Source: Capitulum mitella
Lineage: Eukaryota > Arthropoda > Thecostraca > Pollicipedomorpha > Pollicipedidae
Assembly: GCA_030062745.1 (NCBI GenBank)
Contig: CP099843.1
Location: 1,178,001-1,242,000, forward strand
Reading direction: 5' to 3'
Length of the DNA: 64,000 nucleotides
Part shown: positions 20,872 through 34,869 of the stretch, one piece after another
How the letters are laid out: every line of letters begins with the position of its first letter
Position numbering within the stretch: position 1 is the stretch's first letter
Position numbers and translations under genes: made by a program
Notes under the pieces: generated by a model
Told to the model about the DNA's origin: nothing
Database searches by the model: none
The model's input: the letters and a program-made list of their open reading frames with translations, nothing else

Positions 20872-23215
20872 TGGACGTAGCATCGTGGCGAGCATCATGC
20901 CACTAAAACATGCAGGCGTCAGCATCGGAAGGCGATATCATAGAGTATCGCTAATCGCAAATTCAATGGAAACTGACTCTCACGGTTTCATTCCGAAAGA
21001 CCTAGACAATGCCACGAAAATTCCTCCAAAAAACGCGCTTACGGATCTAACGGACTCAAGTAACTGGAAGGTTGCTGTCCTGAAATGGGCTAAAGGTGAA
21101 TAGATGCCTCTGAGCTATGGTCCCAAGACCATGGTGCCGTTATGTTCTTGTCGCCGTATGCCAACTCGCCAGCCACTAGATGACAGACATCCGTTTCGAT
21201 AAATCTTCTCCACGATCCACACCTACGGCACCAAGTGACTGCCCGCCGTAGCCAAAGTGCCAGGACGGGCGATAGATGTCTCTCATGGCGCAGGTGAATT
21301 TAGAAGCTCTTGGGTCTCCTACCTCTGGTATTGATCTATCCTGCCCGACCTCTGGTCACCCTGAGCGACTATTGCTCGGCTTTTCGAGGAAAATGGCAGA
21401 GCTGTCAACTCCTTGAAAGTTGGTTCGGTCGTAAGACACGGTCGGGCCCTTGAACTGAGTGTTCTTAAAGATGGAGTTCGAAATATCTGCCTCGAGTGCC
21501 AGCGTCGTCGGTCTGGCCGCGTGTATTAATACTCTTCATATCTGCCCTCTCGCCCTCGTTATGATCCTCATCCTCTGAGCTCGATTTCCCCAAGTATTCG
21601 CCACTCAAACCTGTCGCCGCCGAAAATATTGTCGGGAAAATTGGTCTGAATAGACCAGGGCTGGACGAGAGGACTCAAATTAATCAACGGCTGTTCTGTC
21701 TAGTCTAGTTTGGTCTGTTTTTCGCCCGACCTCGTGGCTTGAGAAGGTCTGTTTTCCTGGCTGTGCCTATGAAATGATCACCGCAGTTATTGCACTACTC
21801 GTGGCTGTTTTTTTTTGCATGAGCAAGGGCTCTTGTCTGGGGGGGGGGGGGTTAAGGAAAGTGTAGGACTGGAGGCATTTGTCCATCCCCTCAGTTTACG
21901 TGTTAAAATGGGTCCTGGCACCGTAAGCGGGAAAGCCGTATGGTCTCACCAACCTACCACAATGCTTTTATGCACCGAACAGTTGGTGAGGGAAATCCGA
22001 AGCTGTCTTTACCTTTGAACAGAATGAACCGTGTCGTACACGAGCGTTCCTATAGCCTCCTTTCTACCCTAAGTCGCCAGCTCACCTAGGTGACAGGTGC
22101 ACGAGAACATGTCGGTTTCGCTACGACAACGGGCCGCCGTTTTGGCGCCGACGGTACGGCCGAAATTTCGCACCGGCCGAAATTCCACTCAGTAGTTCCC
22201 TTACCTACTGCGTGTTCAGTTTCATGCAAAATCAGGTAGCAGCATCAAGGTTGCTAACATTCAGTCGCAGCCTTCTGTTATGGTGCACATATAGCGTTGC
22301 AAATCACCGCGTATCAGTATCGCATTTGGCGTATTGTTTGATACCGTGACAAAGACTTACCGCCAGGCATAGCGTGTTTTTACGATCGAGGACGACGGCC
22401 GAGTGAGTCGTATTTTAATTAGCGGAAACAATTCAAACGAGCGGTTGGCCCGGTGGCCAGCCGCTGGCCACTGGATCATGAAATGTTTACTAGAAGATAG
22501 CTCATGTCTGTTTTACGTATTTCCATTTGCAGTGCCGCAGCTTACTAGTTCCTCCTTCCACGTGACTATTCCGGAAGTAACGCTTCCGCCCCTATGAAAC
22601 CGTTTTCCACGATGTTTTTGCACCGCTCAGTAGCCGCTTTGAACCGCTCAGCGAATAATATCATGGGCGCACGTAATGTTGAAATCAGGCATTCGTCGGA
22701 AATGAAATGCCGAAATAGGTCAATAAATATCCCCTTTTATTGTGAAATGAATCAGAAGGCAAAGCAATGATTGTTACTACCCACAACTCATTATCAGGTG
22801 GCCAGGAGTGCTCCCGCCCCAATCCACCGTGACACAAATGGCTTTACTTTAACTCGTAGGAAAATCAAAATTATTAACCAAAGAAAATAATACAAGTCGA
22901 GGCACTCACTGCTAAGAAAGAACGACAAAAAAAACAAAATAAATACTCATGTACAAAAATCATCCGAATCAGTGTGTGTTAATCAATATGAGAGGAAAGC
23001 AACAGGCTCAACCAGGGAATTTCCAACTGTCCGCTACACCATTTCCATAAACTGTAGTTTAGTGTTAATGTAAATAAAATATTAGTTACTTATTGAGCTG
23101 GGTAGGAACACTGGTAGACCCTTTTCATCACAGGCCGACCACTGGGGCAGCCCACCAGGACTAAGAAAGGCTTGTTGTTCGGTGGGCCACCCCAGCGCTG
23201 GCCCGCTGTAACGGC
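20872..23215. other. No gene seen; one G13 run
   Basis: Short open frames only. The 3' part of the frame ending at 21103 (HGFIPKDLDNATKIPPKN) is smooth but matches no family I know. A G13 homopolymer lies at 21839-21851. Confidence 0.45.
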
Positions 23216-23221
23216 GGCCTA

Positions 23222-23510
23222 AATAATAATAATAATAAAAAAAACACAGCACCCACTCAAACGGTTCACAAATGAAAAAAATGAAGAAAGATTCCCTACA
23301 CACCCGCTCAAACGACTCATACGTGATAAAACAGATTCTCACACACCCACAAACAGGCACACAAACGTCCAGACACACAGGCACACCTACACACAGACAC
23401 ACAGACACGCACGTACGCACGCGCGCCCACGCGCACACGCACAGATACATACACCCAGGCTCGCACACATACGGACATACAAACTTACGCACACACAGAC
23501 ATACGAAGAA
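23222..23510. repeat. (TAA)n and CA-rich simple sequence
   Basis: A short AATAATAATAATAAT run begins at 23223. From about 23338 to 23500 there is imperfect CACA/CACG-rich sequence, which produces His/Thr-rich frames on plus and Cys/Val-rich frames on minus. Confidence 0.85.
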
Positions 23511-26073
23511 TATGCTCTCGAAACGCTTGGAACAAGCAGACGACCACGCACTGGCTCGTCCTACACAGACACTCAGAGACGCATTCATCAAGCATCACCT
23601 CTGGTTAAGCACACAGATGACAGTAAAGTCATTATTAAGCAGGGAACGAGCAGACATATTAAATTAAAATCGTAGTAGGACTAAGCCAGGTAAAAACACA
23701 AAATCCACACCCGCCGTCGAATGGCAAGGTGATAATGCAAGCAGCAACATCGCTCGTCATGCGCCTCACAAGGCGTCTGATTTATTTTAATTCGCCAATC
23801 AATCGCTGAATACAATCGTTACAAAGTAGGCAGTTACCACCAACCATACAGCCATTGAAAATGAATAGTTCGGGTTCTCCAGATCAGAACGCTCTTGAAC
23901 TATCGAGATCAAAACTTCACAAGTTTCTGCGTAAGTTCAACCAGAACCGAGTGACGCCCCCGTTCCGTCATGAAGCTGTTGGTGTCGCTTGGCGCTCATC
24001 TTGCAAAAGGGCCGCAGTTTTCTTCAGAAGTGATTAATATGGTCCTATTATCTTGTATATCTTGCACGTATAACTTTAGCGGAAATTTCTTGCGACAGTG
24101 CAGCATTTCTTTGTTGTGTGATCCTTGGCCGTTTTGTGCAGATTGTGCCTAGCAAGTAAACTGATAGCGTCCGTTTCACACTCTGGACGACCAGTTTGGA
24201 GATTTAGGCTTTTGCAAAGTTGTGCAACATTCGATGAAAATGGGCAACATGGAATTTACTTGTATGGTAGAGGTGATAGATAGACGTCACTAGCGTTCTC
24301 GCGATACTCAAAGTCTGGGACTACAGAATATTGCATTTCTCTATCTGCATGGTAACTGAAGCCATGTCACTGCCTTACTCCTGCCCAAAGCTATTTGAAC
24401 GCACCTTTTTTGGAATCTCCTGATCAAATGGGCCAGGAAACATGCACTCTGTGACCCCTTACCACGGATGTCGGATTTGACCCAGCTTGTGACCTTGCTC
24501 GTTGATGACCTTGGGCTAGATGGCACTCGGAATATGAGATCAAGGTGCCGGAGACACATTGTCATACAAACATCAGTCTTGGTCTGCTCTTTATTCCGAC
24601 TAAGCAGCTCTGGACAAGAGGGGCACTTTCGGGAGTTTGACATTTTCTGTTACGTCATCAGTAGCTCGAAACTAGTAAAATGTATATGTCGGAGGACCGC
24701 ATGGTTCGGTGCTATCCAGTGCTGTTTGAATTAGCCGAATCGGACGACTGGTTCTCGGGGTAAATGGGGGGGGGGGGACCATGCGGTTAAACACCCTTCA
24801 GCCCCCAGTCACTGGAGGGCTGCGAAATACCATAGTCATTGCCGAGGTAAGACGGAACATTCTCTTCAATGCACTTGCCATATATCAGGTTTGTACGTAT
24901 AATTTGCATGCCATCTCATTGTTTAGAAAGAATCCAAGGGTGCAGAGAGGACAAAGAGGAAACGACAACATGGAAAATCGTAACTGTGCTTTTGGGAAAC
25001 CTTTTCGAAGGCTTTGAGCCAGGAAATCAGCGTTAGTAAGCTCATGTACTTCACAGTCGCTTCCTCTCCTAGATGTGAGGCACGGCAAGCGCATCGTGTG
25101 CCTGAAAGACGCCCTCATATTTAAAGTGCCCCTTCTGAAGAGTTCTCCACCAGCAGCAAAGCCAGGTAACCGGCCTGGTGCAGACACCGTTCATACGGCT
25201 GCGTAATACATAGCTTAAGCTCGCGCTGGTGCGCTAGGGGCCACGTGCCCTTCCCTGTCTGAGCTCATGGGCCAGAATAGACTTGTCGCATGAGTTGGGT
25301 CCAGGCTTTATAAGAAGACCTGGTTTTAAAAGTCAGCATCTCCCTGGTCTCAACTGCACTGGTCTTTTCGATCTCCGACGTCCTGTTTTGTGTTCTCTGT
25401 CACATGGGAGTTAAGACATGGAATATCACCGCCTCAGGGCAGATTAAAGGTGACGTTACATGAATGTAGGGGCGGTGGAGACATCCAAATGAAAACTTAC
25501 ACGCCATGCTTAAAAGCATGAAAGAGCTGGGTGCAAAGAAAAGTTCGCGCTGCAATAACGGTGGGACGAAGTAATAGCCATTAACGGCTTACGAAGTCTC
25601 GTCAGCACATTTACGACGGTGTGGTGAACATTTACTTCGGTAAAGCGGACATGAAAGCTATGAATACGATTAAAGCCCGTAGGTTGTGTTTATTTTTGCG
25701 AATTTTTATCTACGTCTGATGTCCAAATTTCTGAAACCAGGAGCACACGTTTCACTGCGTTATATCAGTTCATGTGTTTCAGATAAATTTTAAAGACCAA
25801 AGCCTGAATGAAAATACGTATGAATGACACGTTTCCAGTCAGTGTCCCAAAAACATGTCATATGATGATTTCCAAGAAAATCCTGTTTCCACGTCTATTG
25901 TGGAAGATATTGTTGAGATAGTTTGTTTGACGGATGATAAATATATCAGTAGCTTGGTTATTACAAGTCATAGAGGCATCTGCAGGGTACATCAGATCCA
26001 CGAAGCGAGCTGTTGGTGGCCACTTGCGTCCGACCCAGCAATGTCCAGGGGGCTGTTTCCGTCAGATGACAAA
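23511..26073. other. No gene seen; one G12 run
   Basis: No supported coding sequence. A G12 run is at 24766-24777. Around 24440-24560 there are several GACCTTG motifs, as in the AGGTCA-rich elements described elsewhere, but I could not find element ends. Confidence 0.4.
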
Positions 26074-26850
26074 TTAAGCCGTCATTCTCTCGGGGGCCAT
26101 TTCCCCCCTGAGTTTTCTTAGATAATTTCCAAGCACTCCCTGATGTCACGTCAAAGCTTTGTGTAATTTTTAATGAACTCCTGGCGAATGTTCTGTCTAA
26201 GTTTCATTTCAAGTCCTTGCAAGGTCACGAAACAAGGGCAGATGAACGATGAGCAATGCGCAGTCCGTTCAAGTCCCAGCTGGACCGGAAAATTCGCTAG
26301 AAATTTGATTGTAAAAGGAAACAACGAATTATATATGAATGGACCAACCGGAATTACATAAATATCATCATTTTGACCTAACGCCATTTCCATTTCGAGG
26401 TCATTGAACCATTTCAAGGTCACGCATTTTTCTTTATGTGACTATTTACGTGGCTTATGAGGCAATTGGAAGTGCTGATTCTCATCACGGGGTGTATTTT
26501 ATCCTCAAACAGACGAATATAACAGTTTCGTGGCATTTGAAGCTATTTTTGTGAAAAGGTTGGTTTTTATATTTAAAGTGACCTTGATCTTGGCCTGTGG
26601 TCTTGATCGCTCGTCCTTTCGTTGTCGCTTGTCCTTTTTAGTAGCACTTTTGTAAAGTTTTAGAACAATTATGTGATATGATTTACGCTTCCGGCTTTTG
26701 AAATATCCACTAGGTCCTCAGAAGCGGAAATGCTCGTTTTTGTACAATCTGACTTCGCCCGTGACGTCATTTGTGACCTTAATCATTAGTTACGAGGTTA
26801 GACGAGGCAAAAAACTAGTCGCAAAGTGAATGGCATAGTTCTAAATATGC
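26074..26850. repeat. AGGTCA-rich stretch, possible TTAA-element fragment
   Basis: ATTAAGCCG near 26073 is followed by a hairpin-like CGGGGGCCATTTCCCCCC at about 26091, a layout like the ends of elements A-E. The following sequence has repeated AAGGTCAC, GAGGTCA and GACCTTG motifs. No matching second end is clear; a GC hairpin with nearby TTAA at about 27600-27655 is a candidate but its end sequence does not match. Confidence 0.25.
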
Positions 26851-28644
26851 CAGTGAATGCTGGGCTAAGTCGTGCAACAGGAGACAATATATATATGCGT
26901 GTATGTACATACTGACAGGAAAAACATTATTGCGAAAATGACTATTTTGAGTCAGTGATACGGTGCTAGTAAGTATCATCGACACTCCAGATCTCTTTGT
27001 GCAATCCAGTGCATGGGTATTGGCACATACTCACAGTTCGTACCATTTCATACATATCATTATGATGTTAAATGTTAAAAGCACATGACAGTATCGCAAG
27101 ATCTTCTTAAGGGGGACCCAATTGAGAACTGAAATCAAACGAAAACCGCCTGCTGGGAAGACGACGTGCAGTGGGTTCCACTAAGAGGACGTCTGTTGAT
27201 CACCGGTACACATTCCCATAAATGGAGCACAGCAAGACACCTCGCTCGCTGCGTCCGTGTTATTAAACATACAAACAAAAAAAAAACACGGACCTAAGGA
27301 CCCAGGCCTGCGGTCCCCCACTGGCTTAGCCGGTGTCCTCGAACGTGTACAAATGGAAGAATCAATACCAAACTTTTAAAGGGCGTATGAGCTGGTAAAG
27401 GGGCAGGGGGTCATTGGCTTTCTGCCTCCCCCTGCAAAAAGGCCGTCCACTTCTGAGGAATTTGACATAAACCCCATGGGAAATGTCTTTGTCCCCCACC
27501 CATTTTTCTGGGTGCTCCTACGCCTCTGTGATTTTCCAGGTATTCCAAATGAATGATACAAGCTATTCCCATTCCATATCCATCCTCAGAGGCGTTAGAA
27601 CCAGGGGGAAGAGGGGCAGTTGCCCCCCTCCCCCCCAATTTGGGCAACATTTAACATTAACCCTGTGGATTTCAATAGTAAGAAACGAGGTAAGAATCGC
27701 GTTTGTTCCCCTATCTCTATAGAGGTTCCACCGCCGTAGTTCCACCCTGGGCCGATAAGTCCTCCGTCTGCAGCGCTCACTGTCTCGTCCCCGCAACAAA
27801 TCCTCAAAATTGTGACCGAAAAGTAAACCCGCCATTGTCACAGAAAACACTAGTTCCCTCCAGCGTGTTAACTTTGAAGACCACTGGTTGCAAGGACAAG
27901 ACGAGAAGCCACGACAGCCCCGATTGTCTTGGAACTGGGCTGAAATTTTACGCCACGAATGCAAACATAGCGCGGCAACTGCACCTTAAACTGTTGTGTA
28001 TTTAATTTCGGTGAAAGAGAAATGAAATAGTGACGTAGATTCCTGACTTACCTTTCCGAGGTGCGTAAAAAACTTACGATGTTGGTGGAAGACGATGACG
28101 AAGATCCGGGGAAAACAGCACGGAAGTGACGTTCTTTTTCACGAGACCGCGGAGCTCTTGTGGGGCAATTTTTTTCCTTATTGCACCGTAGAGCTAATGC
28201 AAAAATCCTCCAAAGCTGATGGGACCGTCGCGGTATCCGCCCTTATGGTCGCACGCCCATGAGCAGAACACAGCACAATGCCTTTGGCTACGGCTCATTT
28301 CCTATATTTCTCTCCCCGCAGTTTTTTTTTTCAAGTTAGGAAGCAATCATTTCATTTGGAATCCCGTCTCCGATGGCGGTAGGCAATGGTCACGCTGCCT
28401 CCATTACACGGCGAAATCTTACGCCCTCGCACAGCCAAGAACGCCTAGACACGGTACGCGTTTTACGAAAAACGCCCAACAGCAAAGTGGATTATTCGGC
28501 AGACGCGGGCATCGTCTATTGCCCACAGTTATCCCCCGATTGGGCGGCAAGTTGTTTTTTTTCGCGCCCAAAAATAGCCTGGTATTGATCGTGAGAACGC
28601 ACTTAGTGTACCTGACTTCCTAGGACGCGCAGACGATCGAGTCG
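26851..28644. other. No gene seen
   Basis: Includes a self-complementary G/C-rich hairpin at about 27602-27638 and otherwise unassigned sequence. Confidence 0.4.
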
Positions 28645-29487
28645 GACGGGCTGGGATCACAGCCAGAGTCGGCTACTGCTGGAGTCTGTCACAGCTAGAG
28701 TCGGTCGCTGCTGGAGTCTGTTACGGCTGCTAGAGTCTGTCACGGTTGCTGGAGTGTCACAGCTAGAATCTGTCGCCGCTAGAGTCGGCCACGGCTGCTG
28801 AAGTTTGTCACAGCCAGAGCCAGTCACTTCTGGAGTCTGTCACGGCCGTTTGAGTCTGTCACAGCTAGAGCCTGTCACTGCTAGAGTCCGTCACGGCTGC
28901 TGGAGTCTGCCAAGGCTACTGGAGTCTTCACATCCAGAATCGGTCACTGCTGGAGGCTATCACGGCTGCTAGAGTCTGTCACGGTTGCTGAAGTCTGTCG
29001 CAGCTAGAATCGGCCACTGCTGGAGCCTTACGGCAGTTAGAGTTTGTCACGGCTGCTGGGGTCTGTCACTGCTGGAGTCTTACGGCAGTTAGAGTTTGTC
29101 ACGGCTGCTGGGGTCTGTCACGTCTGCTGGACTCTGCTGCGGCTGGGGCCTGTCACTGCTGAGTCCGTTACAGCTACTGAAGTCTGTCACAGCTAGAGTC
29201 GGCCACTGCTGGAATCTGTTACGGCTGCTGGAGTCTGTTATGGCTGCTGGAGTGTCAGAGCTAGAACGTGTCACTGCTGGAGTTTGTCACGGCTGCTAGC
29301 GTCTGTCACAACTAGAGTCGGCCACTGCTGGAGTCTGTCACGGCTGCTGGAATCTGTCACAGCTGGAGTCAATCACTTCTGGAGTCACGTTCGGAGTCGG
29401 TGACTGCTGGAGTCGCTCACTGCTGGAGTGGGTGACTGCTGGAGTTGATCACAGCCGAAGGTGGTCGTTGCTGGAGTCACTGCTGGT
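28645..29487. repeat. Degenerate 16/19-bp tandem array, left part
   Basis: Irregular units of the form AGTCTGTCACAGCTAG (16 bp) alternate with 19-bp versions such as AGTCTGTCACGGCTGCTGG. Dozens of units are present with heavy point divergence. The same units resume at 31408 in the same orientation, so the array was interrupted by the element at about 29488-31407. Confidence 0.85.
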
Positions 29488-31407
29488 CATTCCACGTCAA
29501 ATCACACAAGAACTGACCCGACCCCCTTCAATTTTGGTGAAATTTGGTACGCTCACAGTACCTATCGCAAAAGGCCAGCCATAAATAATTTGTCCGGGAT
29601 GACCTCCGAGGTCAAAGTAAAAGGTCATGTAATGTCACCGACTTTTACAGACATTGCATGATTCAAATGTTAATAACTTGGTGATAAATTGTGGCAGAAA
29701 GACGCGATTAGCGCTACTAGAAAAAGAAATGTCGCAATTTTTTTTATACATTTCTTCGTTTTTTACAGTGAGCTCGGGATGACTTTTGACCTGATTAACT
29801 CACATGGAATATTTTCGCTTTTAACCATATTGTCATGTTTAATCAGAGCGACCTTCGCGAAAATGTAGCACAACATGTCTACAAATATGTACAACAACCG
29901 TGGCAGGACCATGTCAGAGCTAATCGAAACTTTTTCAGTTATCTTGAATTTAGTGCTGCCAAGTGGCGCTTGAGAAATGTGCCCCGAGGCTGTCTGACGA
30001 CTGTCGGTTCATTTCGTGCCTTTCGTTTTTCGGATTGCTCTACAATTTGGTGTGCACATTGTCCCGTGCGCCTGCTAAACACCAGTATGGTTTAAATTAC
30101 TTGACCTTTGAAGTCAAATGCCACTGACATACTTGTTCTTCACATTTCCACGGCATTGAGTCTGTCGGCTGTTCTTAGGCCTTAAAGCCAACGGAAACGT
30201 AATTGAGCATCGGGGCCTTTTGAAGGTGAATCGAGATCACTGACCTTGACTGACCTTGGATTACACGTTTGCCTCTGATCGTTCATAGCTCATTTAGGGC
30301 AGTGATTCCGAATTTCCCATATTTTTGTTTTCACGTGTCGGAGTTTGTACGTATCGAAGATTTCCATGGCCGTTGATTTTTTTTGTCATGGCGTCATCTC
30401 CTGAATGTTGGAATAATTGCAAATGAAATGACGTTTTCGGAAAGAAACAGATAGCAGTGATGATTGAGATACGTGCCAAAAAATCAGCAAATGGACTTTT
30501 ATCCAGGACATGAAATGAATATAAAAGACTCGATGCGTGCAGAATGGGTGTGGAATTCGAAATCAGCCCCCCCCCAAAAAAAATGAAATGATTCGAGGCC
30601 AAAATAGGCAATCCTAGGTCAGCCGATGTCAGTGACCTTGGTTCGCCTTCCTGTGTCCCGATGCACGATAAGGGTTATCTCAGTTAGTTTTAGTGCCTAA
30701 CAAAACCGGACAGACTGACTTTCGTGCGGATGCGAAGAACGGGTATGTTAGATTTAGATGGCAGGATTGATTGCTGGTGTCATGACTTTTGACCTTCCTC
30801 GTCAAACAACTGGAAACTAAGCCGATGTGTAGCAGGTACGCAGAATATTCTACGCATCAAACCGTAGAATAATCGGACAAACAAAAACCACGAAAGCAAT
30901 CAGTATCTGACAAATGGCCTCAGGGCATATTTCTCAAAAGACACTTGGCAACACTAAAGTCAAGACATCCGAGAAAGTTTCAATTTGCCCCGATTTTTCC
31001 TTTTTTGCCACGCGCGTTGCACATACGTGGGACGTGTTGTGCTACATTTGCGCGAAGATCACGGTGGGTAAACATAGTTAAAACCGAAAATGTTGCATGC
31101 GATTTGGCCGAGTCAAAGGTCATCCCGAGGTCACCGAAAATGGGATAATTCATGAGAGCTGGAGGATGTCTCTTTCAAATGGCGTTAATTGCATCTTTCT
31201 GTGGCAATCTATCACCAAATGTAGGCTTTTAAGCCATGCAATGTCTGCAGAAATCGGTGACTTTTCATGACCTGTAACTTTGACCTCAGAGGTCACCCCG
31301 GGCTAAAAATTTACGGCTGGCCATTTTTTGATGGGCACTTTCAGTGTAACAAATACCAAAATCGAAAGGGATCGGGTCGGTTCTTGTGCAATTTGACCCA
31401 GCTAATC
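29488..31407. mobile_element. Element with ~0.3-0.4 kb inverted ends, inserted in an array
   Basis: The first ~330 bp (29488-29820) match the reverse complement of the last ~380 bp (about 31020-31407). Matches include ACACAAGAACTGACCCGACC against GCACAAGAACCGACCCGATC, GGCCAGCC near 29573, GATGACCTCCGAGGTCAAAG against GGTGACCTCTGAGGTCAAAG, and GCAGACATTGCATG. No transposase frame is visible, so it looks non-autonomous. The exact termini and target duplication are not clear; a TCATTC-like sequence occurs near both edges. The interior holds many GACCTT/AGGTCA motifs. Superfamily unknown to me. Confidence 0.65.
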
Positions 31408-31545
31408 ATTCGCTGCTGGCATTGGTCATTGCTGTGGCCGGTCATTGCTGGAGTTCGGCGGGAATCGGTCACTGTTGGTATCAGTCATTGCCGGAGTCGA
31501 TCGCGGCAGGAGTCAGTCACTGCTGGATTCGATCAGATCCGGCCG
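31408..31545. repeat. Degenerate 16/19-bp tandem array, right part
   Basis: GTCATTGCTGGAGT and CAGTCACTGCTGG units continue the array seen before 29488 in the same orientation. Confidence 0.75.
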
Positions 31546-34500
31546 GCCGAAGTGTACCACCCGAATGGAGTTGAGATGAAAATGCGGGGCGTGGTGATAT
31601 AGAAAACAGGGCCTCTTCGAAGACATGTCACGGCAGAGATGTTCAGTTGTCCACTGCGGAACGTGCCTTAGATCCTGCTGACTTGCATGTGTACTGAGGA
31701 CAAAGTTTTTCTAGAGGAATTCTTCTTTTTCCCGCTGTTCGTCCATGTAGTCCTCTCCTTGGGCTGTGTGGTGTCCGTGCCAAGTGAGGAAGTGGGCTCT
31801 TTAGGCTGTTGGCAAACGAGTTTTGAGCGAAATATTTCAGTTCTCTACGAGACGTTGATGGCAGTTCAGATGCTTCACCGGTGGTTTTATCCATAGCATG
31901 TTTTTGCTGATATCGGTACTAGTGCTCGACACGCACTAGATTGACGGTCTGCCGTCGCAGCGGTGCCCGCCGCGGCGAGCTGGGCCGCGGGCCGTCCGTC
32001 GACCGACACACCAATCAGGCGTCGATCGCTGCGCTACTTTCGCCGCCGTCAGCTGACGGGCCGGCCGCCGATTGGCGGCGGCCGGCGCGGCCCGGCCAGC
32101 CCTCCAGCTGTATCGGATTGACCTTAACGTCGGCCCACCAATTATAGCTGGCCGGGCTCGTACGCGCCGTCGCCGGCCGCCGCCGCCGCCGCCGCCACTG
32201 CTGTCCGCCGTCAGAAGATCAGAGTTCACTGCGCTCAGGGCCGGCCGCGACGGGCACTGGTTTCGATCGGCGGCCCGTGCGCGTCCCGCGCGCGCGGCAG
32301 CCCAGCTCTCTGCTCCGACTGAAGCCTGCTTTGTCTTTCGGCCTCCAAACTCGGATGTTGCGGTTTTTGTTGCTGACATTCGACTTCAGAGATGTAACTG
32401 GTGTGAAGGGAACTTGTATGAACAAATTTTTCGTCTCACGAGCATGTCCTATGAAGATCGATTGGCGATATGTATGAAGAACTAAAATAATTTCATATTA
32501 CCTGGCTCTATGATATTTCCTTCGTTGCAGACATCTTTGCAGATGTCTAGATGTCCGAATGCACGCCACAGACACAGGACATGTCTACGCACTGCTGCAT
32601 GCACAGCCGACTGCAAATGCGTTCATAAGTTCATCAAATGTTCATTGCGTGCATGAGCTTCTTTTTGAGTAGCGTGCGCCTGCGTTTGGTTAGGCCACCT
32701 CGGAAGCGTACTCATGATCCATGTCAACCTTCGGCACTCCAACAGGTAGGTGTTTCGGAGTGGCAGGCGGTCGGTCTGGGGTCGGTCAGTACAGGCGGCG
32801 GCCGGCCACCAGCCGGGGGGGGGGGGGGGTGACCGACGGCCGACGCGCAGCCGCCACAGGTAAGCGCCGGCGGCCGGCGTCGGCCGGCAGCCGCAGTCGC
32901 GCGCAGCCCGGCCGCCTGCAGCGAGCGATCGCCTGCCTGCTCGCGCCGCCCGCGCCCGGAGCCGCCTCGACCGCCGGTGCCGCCACCCAAGGATCGCTCC
33001 GGTGAGTGACCGCTCCCCCCCCCGCCGGTCTTTTTCCCGGCCCCCTCCCGCCGAGCCGTCAGACGGCGTCCTTCCGCGACGGGAGAGCGTGCAGTACGGG
33101 TCCGATGGTGGAGCTGTTGATGGCGAATTGTGTGATGCCGCCGGGAAACGGTTCTTTTTGACTGGAGGCGCGTGCTGATTTTGTTTTGTGGGAATGTGCT
33201 GAACACGGAAATCGACAACGGCACGTGAGATATATTCGCAGTATACGACAAATATTAAGGCAAAACTTGCAGAAACAGTTCTTTTGTTTGATACGTTATT
33301 GTAGCGCAAACAATTTGAAGTGATCTGATCACGTAGAAAGCTCGTAAGACGAAACCAAACAATGCGCATCAGCCCGCCCGTACAAAAAATAAGGCGACAC
33401 ATGCTCAAGAAGTCGAACCACATTTCATTTACGTTAGCTAAATCCTCCCATATCTAGGTCACCCCTCCCCCGTGGTCTGAATCACGCCTCGCTCGTATGC
33501 TGCAGGAGACTTAAAAGACCGTCTCGGAACGCAACGTTATTCATGGCTCCGGGCATCTAACCGCCTATTTTATCAGCTTTAAAAGATTGCACGCCGTAAA
33601 ACCGAACACGAGCAATAAAACCGGCTATTTCTAGCTTTTATCTGCACTCGGTCTTAGCACATCAAACACGTGCGGTCCGAGGCACTTTACCTTTGTGACG
33701 GGCTGCCAGTGGGCCGCAGCACAGCCGACGGTCCGTGCCGGGGGCCCCAGGCTCTCTCCAGGCGGACCAAACTTGGCTGCACCTGGCCCTGAGATAAGGC
33801 CGCCTCCGGCTGCGTTTGTGATGCCAGCGTAAAAATTGCACCACGTCCGATCGCTCTGCTGCAGGGGCTGCAGCCCTGCGCTGTACCGGTGTGCCATTTT
33901 CAGCTCGCGTTGGTTTACGCCCGAAGATGTAATGATCGTAGCGTGCCAGTAATGCCGGTAATCAAGTGATGGCCGAATGATGTCGGCGCGCAGACTCTCG
34001 TGTACGGCCTGCGTACTGAGCGCGGGATGAGCTGAGCTGAGCTGAGCCCGTGGTCCGTGTTTAGTCCAGCCTGCACCGAACCGCTGAGCGCAGTTCGGCG
34101 CGCCGCCCGCCAGCCGAGCCGGTCGCCCCGGCCATCGCTGGCCGATCGTAAGCTGTGCTCCGCGCTCTGAACGACAGCCGGCCGGACCGGCGGCCGCCAG
34201 CCTCGGCGCGTGCCCGGGCGGCCGGCCGACCCCTGCACGCCGGGAGAAGGCGGGGTCCGTGGCTGGCCGGCCGGTCCCTCTCCGTCCGGTGGCGACGCTC
34301 GTGGGCGCGAGAGCGTCCGTCCAGGAAGAAAACCAGCGTCAGGAAGGTGGATGGAGGACGTCTCCGTGGCAGGCGAAGGCTGGATTCCTCTCGGGCTGCA
34401 GCTGGTGTGATGAGTCACCGTGCTCAGGTGATCTCGGTGAAGCGTGTCCGATTTCGTCATAATCGGCTGCAAAGTTTCGGTACGTCAAACGGAGCTCCGT

Positions 34501-34785
34501 CGTGTCATTTGCCGACCCGGCTGGTCGGTTGCCGGATGCAGATGAGCCGGATATCCGTTACTCGTCATCCGCCGCGCATGATCCTGTACCATCTTCGCCT
34601 GCCAGTTACAGTGGCGTAAGCTCGCGGCCGCGTCCGTGTAAGTGGCGCCCGGTCATACAGGTAGCCGTAGGGGCTCATCGACGAATTCGTAGGTCTCAGA
34701 CGCCATCGGCAGCTGCTGTCGAGCGAGCTGCTGTCGAGGAAGACGAGCATGTGACTGAAGTGGACGGCATGACGGTCTTTTTAGT

Positions 34786-34869
34786 TAATATTTTAGTAAT
34801 ATTCGCTATGTTTCACATGTTTTTATATGTTTCATATGCTAATATTTTAGTAATATTCGCTATGTTTCA
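34786..34869. repeat. 30-bp direct duplication, 54-bp period
   Basis: An exact 30-bp AT-rich block starting TAATATTTTAGTAATATTCG occurs at 34786-34815 and 34840-34869. Confidence 0.95.

Noticed and set aside
23272-23667. 131-codon His/Thr-rich plus frame and 169-codon Cys/Val-rich minus frame
   Set aside because: Both are produced by imperfect CA-rich simple sequence.
27563-27964. 133-codon minus frame and nearby TTAA plus GC hairpin as a sixth TTAA element
   Set aside because: A hairpin at about 27602-27638 and TTAA nearby resemble elements A-E, but I found no matching second end, so it is not called.
32623-33423. 266-codon minus frame
   Set aside because: Most of it is CpG-dense low-complexity Arg/Ala/Gly/Pro sequence overlapped by other frames on both strands, without domain or exon signals.
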